Positions 23,025 through 33,260 of a DNA stretch of 64,000 nt are shown here, piece by piece. The DNA comes from Phytoseiulus persimilis (lineage: Eukaryota; Arthropoda; Arachnida; Mesostigmata; Phytoseiidae). A program made the position numbers and the translations under genes. The notes below the pieces were generated by a model. The model ran no database searches and was not told where the DNA came from. It was given only the letters and a program-made list of their open reading frames with translations. The stretch covers positions 35,336,745 to 35,400,744 of the forward strand of contig CM075102.1 in NCBI GenBank assembly GCA_037576195.1, read 5' to 3'. Numbering within the stretch: position 1 is the stretch's first letter; each line of letters begins with the position of its first letter.

Positions 23025-24680
23025 CAACTACTACCGGCAGTTTCGCTCATCGGCAGCTGATCGGCTCTCGTTCAGCAGAGCCGCCTGGGCCAGATCGCCT
23101 GCATCAAGCTGAAAATCCGAGCCCTCCTCCATTCCTCTCCTGCCTGCCCGGATATTCGATTCAAGCCGATGTAAACTCCGAAGTTGATTGGCCCTTACGT
23201 GAGATTGTACTAGAACTTCAGTGGGCACAAAGTTGAGCGGTCCCGTTCTTACGGAGGAACAGAACTCAAGGATTAAGTGGTTCATTACTACATAAGCTCG
23301 CGACGTCGCAGACTTGATGTGTTGGCACAAACAATCTCGGATGGGAACAAAAAGATCCAGATCGATCGTAGAATCAATTGGACGAATGTGCTGGAATAAC
23401 CTCGACCGGAGAGAGTTCCGCGCTATCGATTCGGTTGCCCTGCTTTTCGACGTCAATCACTCACGGAACTCAACAATCGATGGAGAGCATTCGTATACGC
23501 TGTCGTCAGCGCATCATTGTGAGGTTCATGAAATTTCCCATGCCCACTTTCAGGGAGCCAGAAATGTGATCCTACTCGGTCTCTCGTCTCGATAGTCAGA
23601 ACGTTGCTGTGCAGAGATTCGTTTCTACTCTGTATCTCGAGACAGCTTCTCGCAATCTCAGAGAGCATCAGCTCAACTGACCCCGCCAGATCAAAGTTCC
23701 GTGGATTGCAGATGACGTTCAACGCGCGATTCATGAGGCAACGTTTTCCATGACCCTCTCAGTATGCGGTATCTCGAGTCCTTAAGAGCTGTAGCCTGTC
23801 CTCTCGACTGGGGCGGATGTACAGGAATCGACTTTCCTCTTTCCATCGTACCCGGAGAAGGATCAGGGGGGCTGATTGGCAAGAGTTCTCTTGGCTCGGA
23901 TTTCTGTCTTCGAAATGCCCCCCATCCCGTTGCCGCTGTGCCAAGCGGTTCTGGAGAGTAGCCTCGACAAACCAAGTTCCTCCTTGAGAATTGTGCAGCC
24001 ACCTGAGATTCTCAAGACCAAAGTCGTGAGGCTAACAGCAACGACTGTGTATCAAGGTGTTACGTCTCCTCCATCTCCTCCGATCCCTGATGTACAGGGT
24101 GGCATTTTCTAGTCGGGGATTTTCAATCCCGATTTCTTTTTGGCCATATACTTGTCAGTTCTCGGAATTATTTTGATATGACGGGAATCGGAGCCAGGAG
24201 ATGGTTTTAAAAAGGATCAATTTTTCCGAGGTCTTCCTAAAAGTTATCGGGAGAACTTCAAAGTCATTCGGATCGCACTCCCGCTTCCGACAAAACCGGG
24301 AAGCCGCATGCCCATTTCTACTTCTGCATCGAAACAAGCCAGGAGCAGCGAAGACGGTCTCTTCTGCGGGAGCTTGTGCGTGGAGACGCGTCCGTTGCGA
24401 AGTGCATCAGTGGAAACGCATATCGGCGCTACATCCAGGAGGCACAGGGCTCATCATTGTCGCCACACGACGAGGAGCAGCTCGGAGCAGCAGCTCGGAG
24501 AAACTCACTTCGAAAAATGCATCTCCCTCAAGTTTATCGGTCACCAGTGGCGACATTAGGTGGAGGAGGAAACTGATTCTACTAATTCATTGAAAATAGG
24601 TCAAAGTGTAAGAACGGATGTTGACGAAGTCGTGAGTTTTAATGGTTGTGGATATTTATGGTGCCCAACCACAAAACTGT
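23025..24680. other. Intergenic, no supported gene
   Basis: No receptor remnant or other family was recognised. Overlapping open frames of 60-140 codons occur on both strands without domains. A small hairpin with the stem GTCGGGGATT and its partner AATCCCGA lies near 24114-24133. Confidence 0.45.
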
Positions 24681-24722
24681 ATCTTCTATATCTATATCTA
24701 TCTCTATCTATCTATATATATA
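24681..24722. repeat. TATC/TA microsatellite
   Basis: Imperfect TATC and TATATC units ending in a short TA run. This is the most AT-rich simple repeat in the window and sits at the left edge of the repeat nest. Confidence 0.8.
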
Positions 24723-24927
24723 AAAGACACCGGCCGGTCTAACCTGTGATCCGAATAAACGCCGCGGCAGCGGCTTAGAGCTCGACGAAACCTCGCATAC
24801 TCACGCAGAATCGGCCCCGAATGGTTATAGGCCGCCGGATACTTTTCTTGAAAACCTCTGGAAGCCGGAATACGGAAGAAACTTGACAACTTCTTTGTCG
24901 CCGGCCGCAGTATCTTCCAGTTCGAAA

Positions 24928-25034
24928 GGGCGCGCCTCGCCCAGCCGCTTCGGCTGTGGCTGTGTTTTCCACGGCTACAAACCGAGGAAACTCGGTAACT
25001 TTGTCGTTGCGTGTTGAAGAATTGCTCTGTCCGA
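24928..25034 (+). repeat. Dispersed repeat D, copy 1
   Basis: About 105 bp that recurs at 26800-26898 in the same orientation. Shared blocks are GCGCGCCTCG, TTTTCCACGG, ACAAACCGAG and AACTTTGTCGT, then a GAAGAAT..CTCTGT block. The centre contains a small palindrome, CCGAG..CTCGG. Read on the minus strand, both copies keep an open frame with similar residues, which may be coincidence or a trace of a transposon gene. Confidence 0.7.
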
Positions 25035-26249
25035 TAGGCCTATGCTCTGCACAGCGATTCAAGTGCGTTTGTTCGTTTATCGTGTCTGACAGCGCTCGCA
25101 TCGAGCTGCTCGCTTCATGATGCTCGACCGTCGCTTGACGCCCTAGAGCCAGTGACGACACGGTGCACAGCGAGGAAACTCGATACGAGGAGTGCTCAGG
25201 TCGCCTTGCTTCCAAGCACGGTGAGGTTCACCTGCGACAGTCACCTCCACGGCCCGACCGTCAACGCTCTTCCGCCGTTGCGGACATCCACACCATTCCA
25301 TAACTTCAAGGTAAATGTGGACCGTGATTGATGTGAACCGCACCGTGGATCTCATCGCGGTCAAGCCTGAACTAGCTGCAGTGCAATTGATCAACTGCCA
25401 TGATGGGCGTCCCAGAAAAAAAAGCAACCTCTCTCAAGTACTCAGCTATTCCGAGAGATGGCAAATCCTGCTCCAGATCCTTCAATTGCGAGAGATCAAT
25501 CATAAGCTCATGTTATCAACGATGACAGTTGACAGCGATCATGACGCCCTGAGCCACCTGAACCGCGAGTTCGGAGGAGAGAGCGCCAATTATGGTTATG
25601 AAGAACTTCAAACATTGCGACCATTCAGTTAGATCGAAGGCGCCCAAGCCTGAACCCCCGCAAAGAAGAGACCCTCGACCGAATAAATCTATACCGGCTA
25701 AAGCATTACTCCCTCCCTCCTTTCTTCCCAGGCATGGAAGGAGGTAAGTAGCACAACACTATCTGCTTCCGACTTACTAAATGAGAGTCTCTGCCACTCA
25801 TGAGACCATTCCTGACCGAAGCTGGGAGAAGACGAAATTTCTATAAGTACGTTGCGGATAAAACCATATCGATCTGGTGTGAGATCCTCTGGGTTATCTG
25901 CATGGTGGTCGAACCTCCCTCCGTCGGAAAGGTCGTCGATGGACGAAACGCGAAATCCAGGAATGGTTAATTAAATCTAGAACGTCCCCAAACCTCATCC
26001 TGGATCCGCCCAGAGAACGATTCGAGACAAATCACCTCGTACCTGAAAAGGTCCCCCCGAGGAGAATGATCGCGATAGGATAATGAAAGCATGATGATAG
26101 GGATGAGCCTCCTCTATCGAGACAGATACATGATCTATTGAATGAATCACCTAGATGCCGCACATCAAGGGTCGACAAAGCCAGGGCCCCGGGACAAAAT
26201 GGCTCGCGACCAGGGATCTGGCCCCGTGCTCAGGCAGGGAATATCCGGG
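25035..26249. other. Spacer within repeat nest
   Basis: No supported gene. An ATG frame at 25315-25632 and an antisense frame overlap; neither has a recognisable domain. The stretch separates the outlying copy of repeat D from the main duplicated unit. Confidence 0.4.
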
Positions 26250-26434
26250 GTCGACCTCGGGATTGTTTTGGGACAGATTGGGCCCGATCACGGAGTCGGT
26301 CTGATTACACTTTTTAGAGTCGATCGGGCCAAACTTTTGGGGGTATGTGGAGATGATTCCTGGGTCGATCTGACCATACTTTCCGGGATCCATGGGGGCG
26401 ATTTCGGAGTGGATCTAAAAAGTATGGTCAGAGG
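26250..26434 (+). repeat. 45-bp minisatellite, forward array
   Basis: Degenerate tandem units begin at 26250, 26295, 26319 (after a partial 24-bp unit), 26364 and 26409, giving a 45-bp period. Each unit starts with GT(C/G)G(A/G)(C/T)CT and ends near a GATTTCGGA-type block. As 45 is a multiple of three, the array reads as 15-residue protein repeats, which creates an artificial open frame at 26142-26519. Confidence 0.75.
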
Positions 26435-26782
26435 AAAAATATGGTTCAGACCGGGGCGAAATTATCTTCAAGAAGTCTCCGTGGGGCACGGATTCAAATA
26501 CCTAGAGGAATTTCCATGATGCCAGGATAATCCGAATGGGGAGAGCAACTACGCTCAGATGCTATTCGTATCCGAAATCTGCCCCGGAAAGAGTTCTGGA
26601 GTTCAAAGGTGAACTCCAGGTTGACCCAGAGACACTCGAAGAAGAATCACCTAGAGAAGCACTCCTTCTCCCGGCGCCATGATCTGGGGCATATTTTGGG
26701 CCCCGAGCGGAGGAAAATTGTCGACCCCCGCCGCGGACAAACTACCTCGGATGTCGCAGCGAAGCGCGATAGGGTACGCTAG
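26420..26782 (+). repeat. Direct repeat A/B, copy 1
   Basis: Begins at AAGTATGGTCAG and ends at GATAGGGTACGCTAG. The same blocks in the same order occur at 27035-27389, including TCTCCGTGGG, ACCTAGAGG, TTTC(C/G)ATGATGCC, ATCACC(T/C)AGAGAAG, CGGCGCCATGATCTGG and GCGCGATAGGGTACGCTAG. By eye identity is around 75-80% with indels. Likely a decayed transposable element or tandem segmental duplication. Confidence 0.75.
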
Positions 26783-26799
26783 CCTCGTACCCGCCTCGT

Positions 26800-26898
26800 A
26801 GCGATAGGGCGCGCCTCGTCCAACCGCTTTTTCCACGGTCACAAACCGAGAAAACTCGGAAACTTTGTCGTCGTATGCTGAAGAATTTCTCTGTTCGA
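26800..26898 (+). repeat. Dispersed repeat D, copy 2
   Basis: Second copy of the 24928-25034 repeat, lying between the two A/B units. It is slightly shorter, lacking the GGCTGTGGCTGTG segment. Confidence 0.7.
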
Positions 26899-26949
26899 AA
26901 GAGCACGCCAAAAGCCAATGGGCTGCCGACCGTATCTCTTGGACCAAGA

Positions 26950-27052
26950 TTCTAAAATTGACCTTGGCATCATCCTCATGGACCTCAGAAAGTATGGTCA
27001 GATAGACTCCGGAATCACCTCCGTGAAGCCCGAGAAGTATGGTCAGGTCGAG
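26950..27052 (-). repeat. 45-bp minisatellite, inverted array
   Basis: On the minus strand, units starting near 27052 carry CTGACCATACTT and repeat at 45 bp, closely matching the forward unit at 26364 (shared CTGACCATACTTTC). The array is therefore inverted relative to 26250-26434, although the A/B units that follow each array are in the same orientation. Confidence 0.7.
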
Positions 27053-27389
27053 GGAAAAATATGATTCGGACCGGAGCGGAATTATCTTCGAGAAATCTCC
27101 GTGGGACACGGTTCCGAATACCTAGAGGGATTTCGATGATGCCGGAGTGATCGAAATGAGGACAGATAACTACGTTCAGATTCTAAGGACCCGTAGGCAC
27201 TCGGAGAAAAATCACCCAGAGAAGTAATCTTTGCGCACGTTTAGAGACTTGGGCCCCGGATAAATGATCCGGGGCGTATTTCGGGCCCCGGCGCCATGAT
27301 CTGGAGAATATTTTGGGGCCCGAGCGGAGAGGGTTTGTCAACCCCAGCCGCAGACGAACCACGTCGAACGGCGCGATAGGGTACGCTAG
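27035..27389 (+). repeat. Direct repeat A/B, copy 2
   Basis: Second copy of the 26420-26782 unit, same order and orientation. It contains an extra partial duplication around GATCCGGGGCGTATTT before the CGGCGCCATGATCTGG block. Confidence 0.75.
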
Positions 27390-27724
27390 GTGTGAAGAAA
27401 TCCCTGCGTTTTCAAAGATTTCGTTGTCGATCCGATGTGTTGAAGGCGATTCTCATTCACAACGAGACTGCCGGATTGACAACCGCCTCCACGGAAGGGC
27501 AGGGTGTACAGGACGCGCGAAACAGAGCCGGTCATCCGCCCCGGAATCGATTGAAGCCATCTCATTTCGTCAAGAATGGCAAGCGATCGTATCTACCCCA
27601 TTTTCGAGGCCGTGCCGATTGGCTGATCTCGTTTTTCCCGCATTTCTTCTGTAACGACGCAGACTTGAAGCTTTCTCCTTCGGTGGAGAGTACTTAGAAG
27701 TGGCCGAATTATCCAAAAGTTCAA

Positions 27725-28081
27725 ATGCGACGATTCTTGGTTTTCATCGGAAATCACCCTGATTCAGTTTCCCGCCCTCGGTCGCCAAAACCGCCATTCA
27801 CACCCAAGAAATTATTGATACGATCGCTTGCCATTCTTCGGGGGGATAAGATAACTTCAATCAGTTTTCTCACGGATGATCTGCTCTTTTTAACGCGTGG
27901 AACGTCTATGGGACTCGACGTTTTCCCCATAACTTATGGGAGACCTCGAAAAAAGGGTTATTCTCAGTGTCTCCTGGCCGCGATCTTCATTATATCCGCC
28001 TGGATATATGTATACGAAAATGACCTTCTCGGAGTTCTCCATCGATCAGTTCTAGATTTCAGAAAGAAATGCAATAATTGA
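27725..28081 (+). pseudogene. GR-like N-terminal fragment, probable pseudogene
   Basis: An ATG opens a 118-residue frame. Its second half has GLDVFPITYG followed by a basic run, KGY and a long hydrophobic segment. This order resembles the N-terminal part of the intact receptors: GIDIG or GIDLF, a basic linker, KGY in copy 2, then a membrane helix. The frame stops at 28081 before the next conserved block. A GR C-terminal remnant lies 330 bp further on in the same strand orientation, whereas intact genes need about 800 bp, so a large internal deletion is likely. Similarity here is weak and judged by eye. Confidence 0.4.
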
Positions 28082-28410
28082 CAAAGTGATGGCCAGAACA
28101 AAATCGGCTTCGGAAATTCCGCACGAAAAAATGCTACCATGTACCACGATCAATGAGAAGTATGGGTCTCGAGTCCGATGACTCTGTGATCTGCATTTCA
28201 AGTCAGGATGCTCCACGACCTATCATGTGGAGAGTAAATTCGCCAAGGTGTGCCGTCGGGCCGTCTCAACAACCATATTCCAGAATCGAAAAAAGAGTGC
28301 TGAGTATTCTCAGGATGTATATCGCTGCTAGTTTGAGCTCAAACTTTTACTGAACCACGGGACGCTCCGTTTCGTATTGATTCACGCCCACTGGACAGTG
28401 GCGTATCGCC

Positions 28411-28500
28411 TATACATGGTCTCCGCGTGCCCCTATCACATGCATCGCCGTGTCCCGGCAGTTCGACTACCGTTTCTTGGCGACGCTTAACCATGACTAG
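28411..28500 (+). pseudogene. GR C-terminal fragment (pseudogene)
   Basis: In one frame the sequence reads PITCIAVSRQFDYRFLATL and then a stop at 28498. This matches the end of GR copy 3 (TITCTAVILQFDYRILAEL), including the TC, QFDYR and Leu positions. The SFFSY/SLFSYAG block expected just upstream is replaced by unrelated residues, and an in-frame stop lies further upstream, so the copy is dead. Together with 27725-28081 it probably represents one collapsed receptor gene. Confidence 0.7.
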
Positions 28501-31188
28501 AGCGTTTACGAGCTGCAAGCGCTTGAATCTTATATCATTGACGCCAGCATGTGGGACTGAAGCACCACAGGGTTTTCCCTAATGATTGGAGCATTTCTAA
28601 GCCTGAAGTCCGAACCCTTGGAAGCTCGGAGGTACTGTTTTCACTTCACCGCAACATGTGTCCCTATGTTCCCCATTACGGAGTGCAGCAAAGCCCCTGT
28701 GTGATTCAGAGCACGCGAGCAAGGCGAAAGTGCATCACAGACTACTTTCAGTCCTGGATTCGATAGAAAAAGTGGTGGCAAAACATACACATTTCAACCC
28801 TCGAATAATTGAAGCGTCAACCACCTCACTGAAATTGTAAATTGGTGAAAGTGTTAAATGTGATGCTCGAGATCGTCGGAATTCGCACAAAGAACGCAAT
28901 AAACGGAAGCCTCGACTATACGCCGGCAGAGTTTCGTTCGAGGTAGAGTACCGGGTTCGCTCCTGATATTGTCGTGCCTCACAGAGTTCAGGGATGTGGA
29001 TGATGGTTCGATTCGACGCTTCTGGAGCAAAACTTGGAGTGAGAACTGAGCGATGGCTGAATAATAACACTTCAGTATATAGGGCAGCCTCCGCCAGGGA
29101 TCGAGGATCTCTGACTTGCACATGAATCGAATGAGCTTCACTGAATCACGATGAACTTTCTCCTGGAGCGGCGAGACAGGACTGATAACGTCGAATGATT
29201 CAACGAGGAACCCCACTCGAGTCCAATCCACCCGCCCAATAAACAAGGCCTCTCGCTCTGATTAGAGAGAGCTGTCCCTCCGTCTACTCCGAGTCACGCG
29301 GCCCAGTCCAAGATGTTCAAATAGTTTCACAAGTCGAACAAAACTTCAGAAATAGACTCGGCTGCTGCGTGTCACACGTTTGATTCTATTCCCATCGACC
29401 CGGTCAGTGTTCAGTGAGCGAAATTCCAGATCACAGCAGAAGTGTTCCATGGCCTGAGACGACCTGCTCGGAGACTGGGGTGAGTGGGCAATAACCGGAC
29501 AGAAGCATGACTCCACGGGAAGCCCGTCTCGTTGGAATACAGCGAGGAAAGCTCGACCATTCAAGTCTGAAATTTTACGAGAGAAGCGGCGGAGGTCGCT
29601 GTTGGTATATTGTAGCTATTCTCGCACCGATTGGTTGGTGAATCGGATCCGCACACGTCTGACTTGGAGACGATGTCAGCCGTCAGAGAGAACTCGTTAG
29701 CGAAGAACAAGAAACCATGCGAGCAGAGCAACAGCAGCAGCAAAGACTGCATCGGGCAACCTGGTCTGGCAGTCCGAAGCGGTAGAACGTGGCTGCTCGG
29801 TGCCTGGACGTGGATCAGGTTACTCGAAGAAGGGATGATCCGAATCACTGCTACTGCTGCTGCTCCTCATTTTGACCGCCAGCCCTGTCGAAACGAAAGT
29901 AATCGACCTGAGCGTGTAGCTTCTCATGGTAATGACGGCGATGATGATGATCAGTCAGCCGGTTGTTGCAGCATCCTTGATGCAGCCATCCCTTTCCTGT
30001 TTTCTTACACCACGGTGGGGGTCAGCTGCTCAGTTTCTAGAGGAAAGATCTGCCAACAATTACAAAACGGAGGACGATGCTCGAGTGTCCGACGTCGACT
30101 CCGTGCTCCCTGTCCCACGAGGAGGATTCGAGCCTTGAACGATGTCTCGAATGTAGGTTGGCGCCAAGCTACAGGAGAATTCCGTGCTCGTCTTGATCCT
30201 CAGTTCGTCGAAACGGTGTCAGAAGCAGAGAGTGCGCGAGGGTGCCTGAAAGCGAGGCGCCGTGTCAAGCTTTTGCTCGTGATGTGTAATCCAGCTCGAT
30301 CGCTGCATCGGTTTCAATGGAAATTTCTTCAAAGGTCGCATGACTCAGTGTTGAACAGAGTTCGGCGTTCTCTGTTGTGATTGCGGACGCTCCGAGTTCC
30401 TTTCAGCTCCATAGCGCGTTCTCGCCGTTTCTCCCGGGCAACGATCAATACACACTTTTCCATTCCTCCTCATTTCCTCAAGTCACGTCCGTGCCTCGCT
30501 CTCACAACAACTTTTCTGCCGAATTCCTCCTCCGGTGGCCTACCAAATGTGTCCGCTTGTGGCACGAACTCCTGAAAATGAAAAGATGTGCTCGCTCATC
30601 GGGCGACTGGCGAAGCGAAAGTGGAAGTATGAATGACGCAGAATGTGGGTTCGATCAGTCCCGAGACAGATCGACAGGAATGAAGGAAGTTACGCGATAA
30701 GCCTCCGCTCGCGCCACTGCTGCCTGCAGACGTACGCGGACGCCGAAGGAGCCGTCGGCTGTCGAGATCGCTGGTGCCCCTAGTTGCACTCACTCGCCCG
30801 GTTGGTCTGCTCAGATCGTGGACGTCTGAAAGACACGACATCCTTCTTCAATAACTAACGGCGAGTTCTCAGTTCGGTCACTCTGTATCCTCGTCTCGAT
30901 CAACACACGTTATACGGACCATGCCGACTCCGTGGATTCTCGGCTTCGAGGAGACCGCTTAGAGACGGACGGACGGATAGACGGACGTACCGACTGCCTG
31001 ACTTGGCTACTCTGCTTCGCTCACTGGCTAGCTGGCTGACTTGCTGGATCGGTCGCTTTCTCGCTGGCTCGCTCAAGCACTGACTGACGACGGTTTCGTC
31101 CACTTGTTTGATAGCGTGCCACTATAGGAAGATCCTCTGTATTGTTTCTTGCCATTGAGTGAGCGAGAGGCAGAGACCGGGTGTGCGT
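28501..31188. other. Intergenic between GR remnant and KLF gene
   Basis: No supported gene apart from a weak secreted-peptide frame on the minus strand (29561-29752). A 249-codon + frame at 29631-30380 lacks domains and overlaps that frame. Low-complexity GGAC/GCTC-type sequence at 30960-31090 probably belongs to the promoter or 5' UTR region of the KLF gene. Confidence 0.45.
29561..29752 (-). CDS. Hypothetical 63-aa secreted peptide frame
   Basis: An ATG at 29752 gives a signal-peptide-like start, MQSLLLLLLCSHGFLFF, followed by a short polar tail with two cysteines and a stop at 29561. I do not recognise the family. The leucine run comes from a CTG/TTG-rich tract and could be accidental. 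A weak GTAAAA donor-like site near the 3' end leaves open that this is a first exon. No propeptide cleavage or amidation pattern is visible. Confidence 0.2.
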   Translation of the reverse strand: MQSLLLLLLCSHGFLFFANEFSLTADIVSKSDVCGSDSPTNRCENSYNIPTATSAASLVKFQT

Positions 31189-32634
31189 ATGTGTGTGAGT
31201 GCTCGAGTGTGGACCGTTTCGCTGGCTGTCACTACTGTCATTGTTAGCCGGTCGGTCGTGTTGTTGTTGTCCGGGTCGGTTGTGCTTAGTCGCGGAGAAT
31301 TTCTAGTTCGTTCGCGGCCCGTTCTCCAAACAGTGTCTGCGTATCACAACTCTCGGACTAATGTCACTGTTCGTCTCGCTATTGCAGCTCTCCTGATTTC
31401 GCTCGACGGTTCTGATGACCCGATCGGGATCCAAAATCGACAACATCAAGCCATCGCCCAGGACAACCTCAATTTCAACGTTTACATCAGCGGCAACAAT
31501 CTCGACCACAACGACTGCAACGGCTCCTTCGACGACGGCCGTGGCAGTTCGGTCGAGCCGGCGTCGACGTCGCTAATTGATAATGAGTGGAGCTCGACTT
31601 TCTGTGGGGATTACTTCCTAGCAAGAGCGCCTACGGACCAGGTGTTGCTTCCTCTCCCGCCGTCAGTCGATAATGAGCCTTTAAGCTGTACACAGTTACA
31701 AGATCATCATTACCAAAATCAAAGCCTCTACGTGATGGTGCCTGAGCAGAGCGGAACCGAAGTCCTCGGCCTGGGCCACGAAGAACCTTCGCAGGACAGT
31801 GGAGTGTCTTTGAACGATCTTGATGCCGACTCGTACCTGGGTTTCATCTTCCCCAATCAGACCGTTCAACAGAACGGTCCCCTGCCCGAGTTTCCGACGC
31901 TGTTCGTCAAAGCCGAACCAAACGCCGACACGTTCAGTGATCCCTCTCAGGGGTTTTTCAATGAAGGACCCACCGAACATCAGAATTTCGGCCCGTCGTT
32001 GGATCAACAACAGAGCATGGACAGCAACGAGTTTGTGGTTCTTGGAGTGGGACTCGAGACACTGTCTGGCTTTAGAGGAGAGCTGGATCAAAGTTCGCAG
32101 CGGGATTTCAAGCAGGAACAGGTAGTTCCCGATGTTGCGGATGACCAGACGGCGATCTACATTCAACAATCAAAATTCCTTCGCGAGGAACGGATACCCC
32201 CGATAACCCGGGTGCCTCGAAAGTACGTTCGGCATCCGAAGCCCAACGATGCCGACAAGATTTTCTACTGCTCGTACGAGGGCTGCTTGAAAGTTTATTC
32301 GAAGAGCTCACATCTCAAGGCTCATCTCCGAAGACATACCGGTGAGAAACCCTTCGCGTGTCAATGGCCCGGTTGCTGCTGGCGGTTCAGCCGATCCGAC
32401 GAACTAGCGCGACACAGGAGGTCTCATTCCGGAATCAAGCCTTACGAATGCTCAATATGCGAGAAACGATTCTCGCGCTCAGATCATCTCACGAAGCATT
32501 TGAAGGTTCACAAGAAGAACCAAAACGGCTACATTCCACGCAGGAGCTACAGCCGTCAGAAGCTTTTACCGTCATTGAGTCCTGAAGACCATGAACTAGC
32601 GGAGAACCAACTGCTGGTCTATCCTCAAGCATAA
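31189..32634 (+). CDS. Klf15: KLF15-like C2H2 zinc-finger transcription factor
   Basis: Nuclear sequence-specific regulator binding GC/CACCC-type DNA. Three C-terminal C2H2 fingers (32257-32510) begin after KIFYC and include [20 protein letters not shown] and [16 protein letters not shown], the canonical KLF fingers 1 and 2. The second linker is SGIKPY rather than TGEKPF, and finger 3 has [16 protein letters not shown](V/I)KPY is characteristic of the KLF15 group. Upstream are acidic and proline-rich stretches such as [12 protein letters not shown] and [10 protein letters not shown], suited to transactivation. The coding region from at least 31600 onward is one exon. The start is uncertain: 31189 is the first in-frame ATG, but the first 65 or so residues are hydrophobic and un-KLF-like. 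A CAG acceptor-like site at 31387 may mark the true exon start, with the ATG in an upstream exon. Confidence 0.85.
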   Translation: MCVSARVWTVSLAVTTVIVSRSVVLLLSGSVVLSRGEFLVRSRPVLQTVSAYHNSRTNVTVRLAIAALLISLDGSDDPIGIQNRQHQAIAQDNLNFNVYISGNNLDHNDCNGSFDDGRGSSVEPASTSLIDNEWSSTFCGDYFLARAPTDQVLLPLPPSVDNEPLSCTQLQDHHYQNQSLYVMVPEQSGTEVLGLGHEEPSQDSGVSLNDLDADSYLGFIFPNQTVQQNGPLPEFPTLFVKAEPNADTFSDPSQGFFNEGPTEHQNFGPSLDQQQSMDSNEFVVLGVGLETLSGFRGELDQSSQRDFKQEQVVPDVADDQTAIYIQQSKFLREERIPPITRVPRKYVRHPKPNDADKIFYCSYEGCLKVYSKSSHLKAHLRRHTGEKPFACQWPGCCWRFSRSDELARHRRSHSGIKPYECSICEKRFSRSDHLTKHLKVHKKNQNGYIPRRSYSRQKLLPSLSPEDHELAENQLLVYPQA

Positions 32635-33254
32635 CGAAGGCATTTTTCGGAGTGAAGTGCATCGAGTTCCGCATTTGCATCTTCATCGAACCAGTTATTT
32701 CCACGAGAACCTTCCTCTCACTCGCGTGCTCATCAACGAGACTTCTCATAACACAGTGATCGCCTTCAACTCGAGCGCCACACTTATCATGGTCACAATC
32801 ATTACCGGTTATCGCTGCGATGCATGCACCCGCCGATTACGTGAGCAGTTAGAATGATATGATTTATTTGAACGATTGCATTCAGAAACTTACCTCTGTG
32901 GATGATGGAAGTCATCATGTTGAGCGCCAAGCAAGCTCTCTGGCGTGATCTCATCGTTGTAGCAGGAGGCGACGACATGACAATCGAACGTCCCTTGAAA
33001 TCAACACTCGTTGTTCGATACCAAGGAAGAACACGGCTATCACAATTATCGCTCTCGACCCACATGTATTGGAATAGGAACGGACGCGCGAGCGGATTGA
33101 TTCATTGGAAAATTTATTGGAATTGCATGGAGGAAAACACCACCTCGTCACGGAGAAAATGCGTTTATTTCGTATCTGCGAGCAGTCTCAACGCGCTACA
33201 AATGTAACGGGCTGGAATTCATTCCCCGCCTCGGAGTCCAGACCCTTCACTGTA

Positions 33255-33260
33255 AATAAA
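33255..33260 (+). terminator. Poly(A) signal AATAAA, KLF gene
   Basis: The first AATAAA on the + strand that I see after the KLF stop codon, 620 bp downstream. A second hexamer follows at about 33486. The 620 bp between would be 3' UTR. Confidence 0.4.

Noticed and set aside
26142-26519. Open frame with 15-residue repeats
   Set aside because: Produced by the 45-bp minisatellite. A period divisible by three keeps one frame open without selection.
28854-29246. Minus-strand frame ending CVLCANSDDLEHH, resembling the zinc-knuckle tail of non-LTR reverse transcriptases
   Set aside because: Only a C-x2-C and two His are present, with no reverse transcriptase or endonuclease motifs upstream. Too little to call a retrotransposon.
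29631-30380. 249-codon open frame on +
   Set aside because: Starts without ATG, runs of polar low-complexity residues, no domain, and a more credible short frame lies antisense to it.
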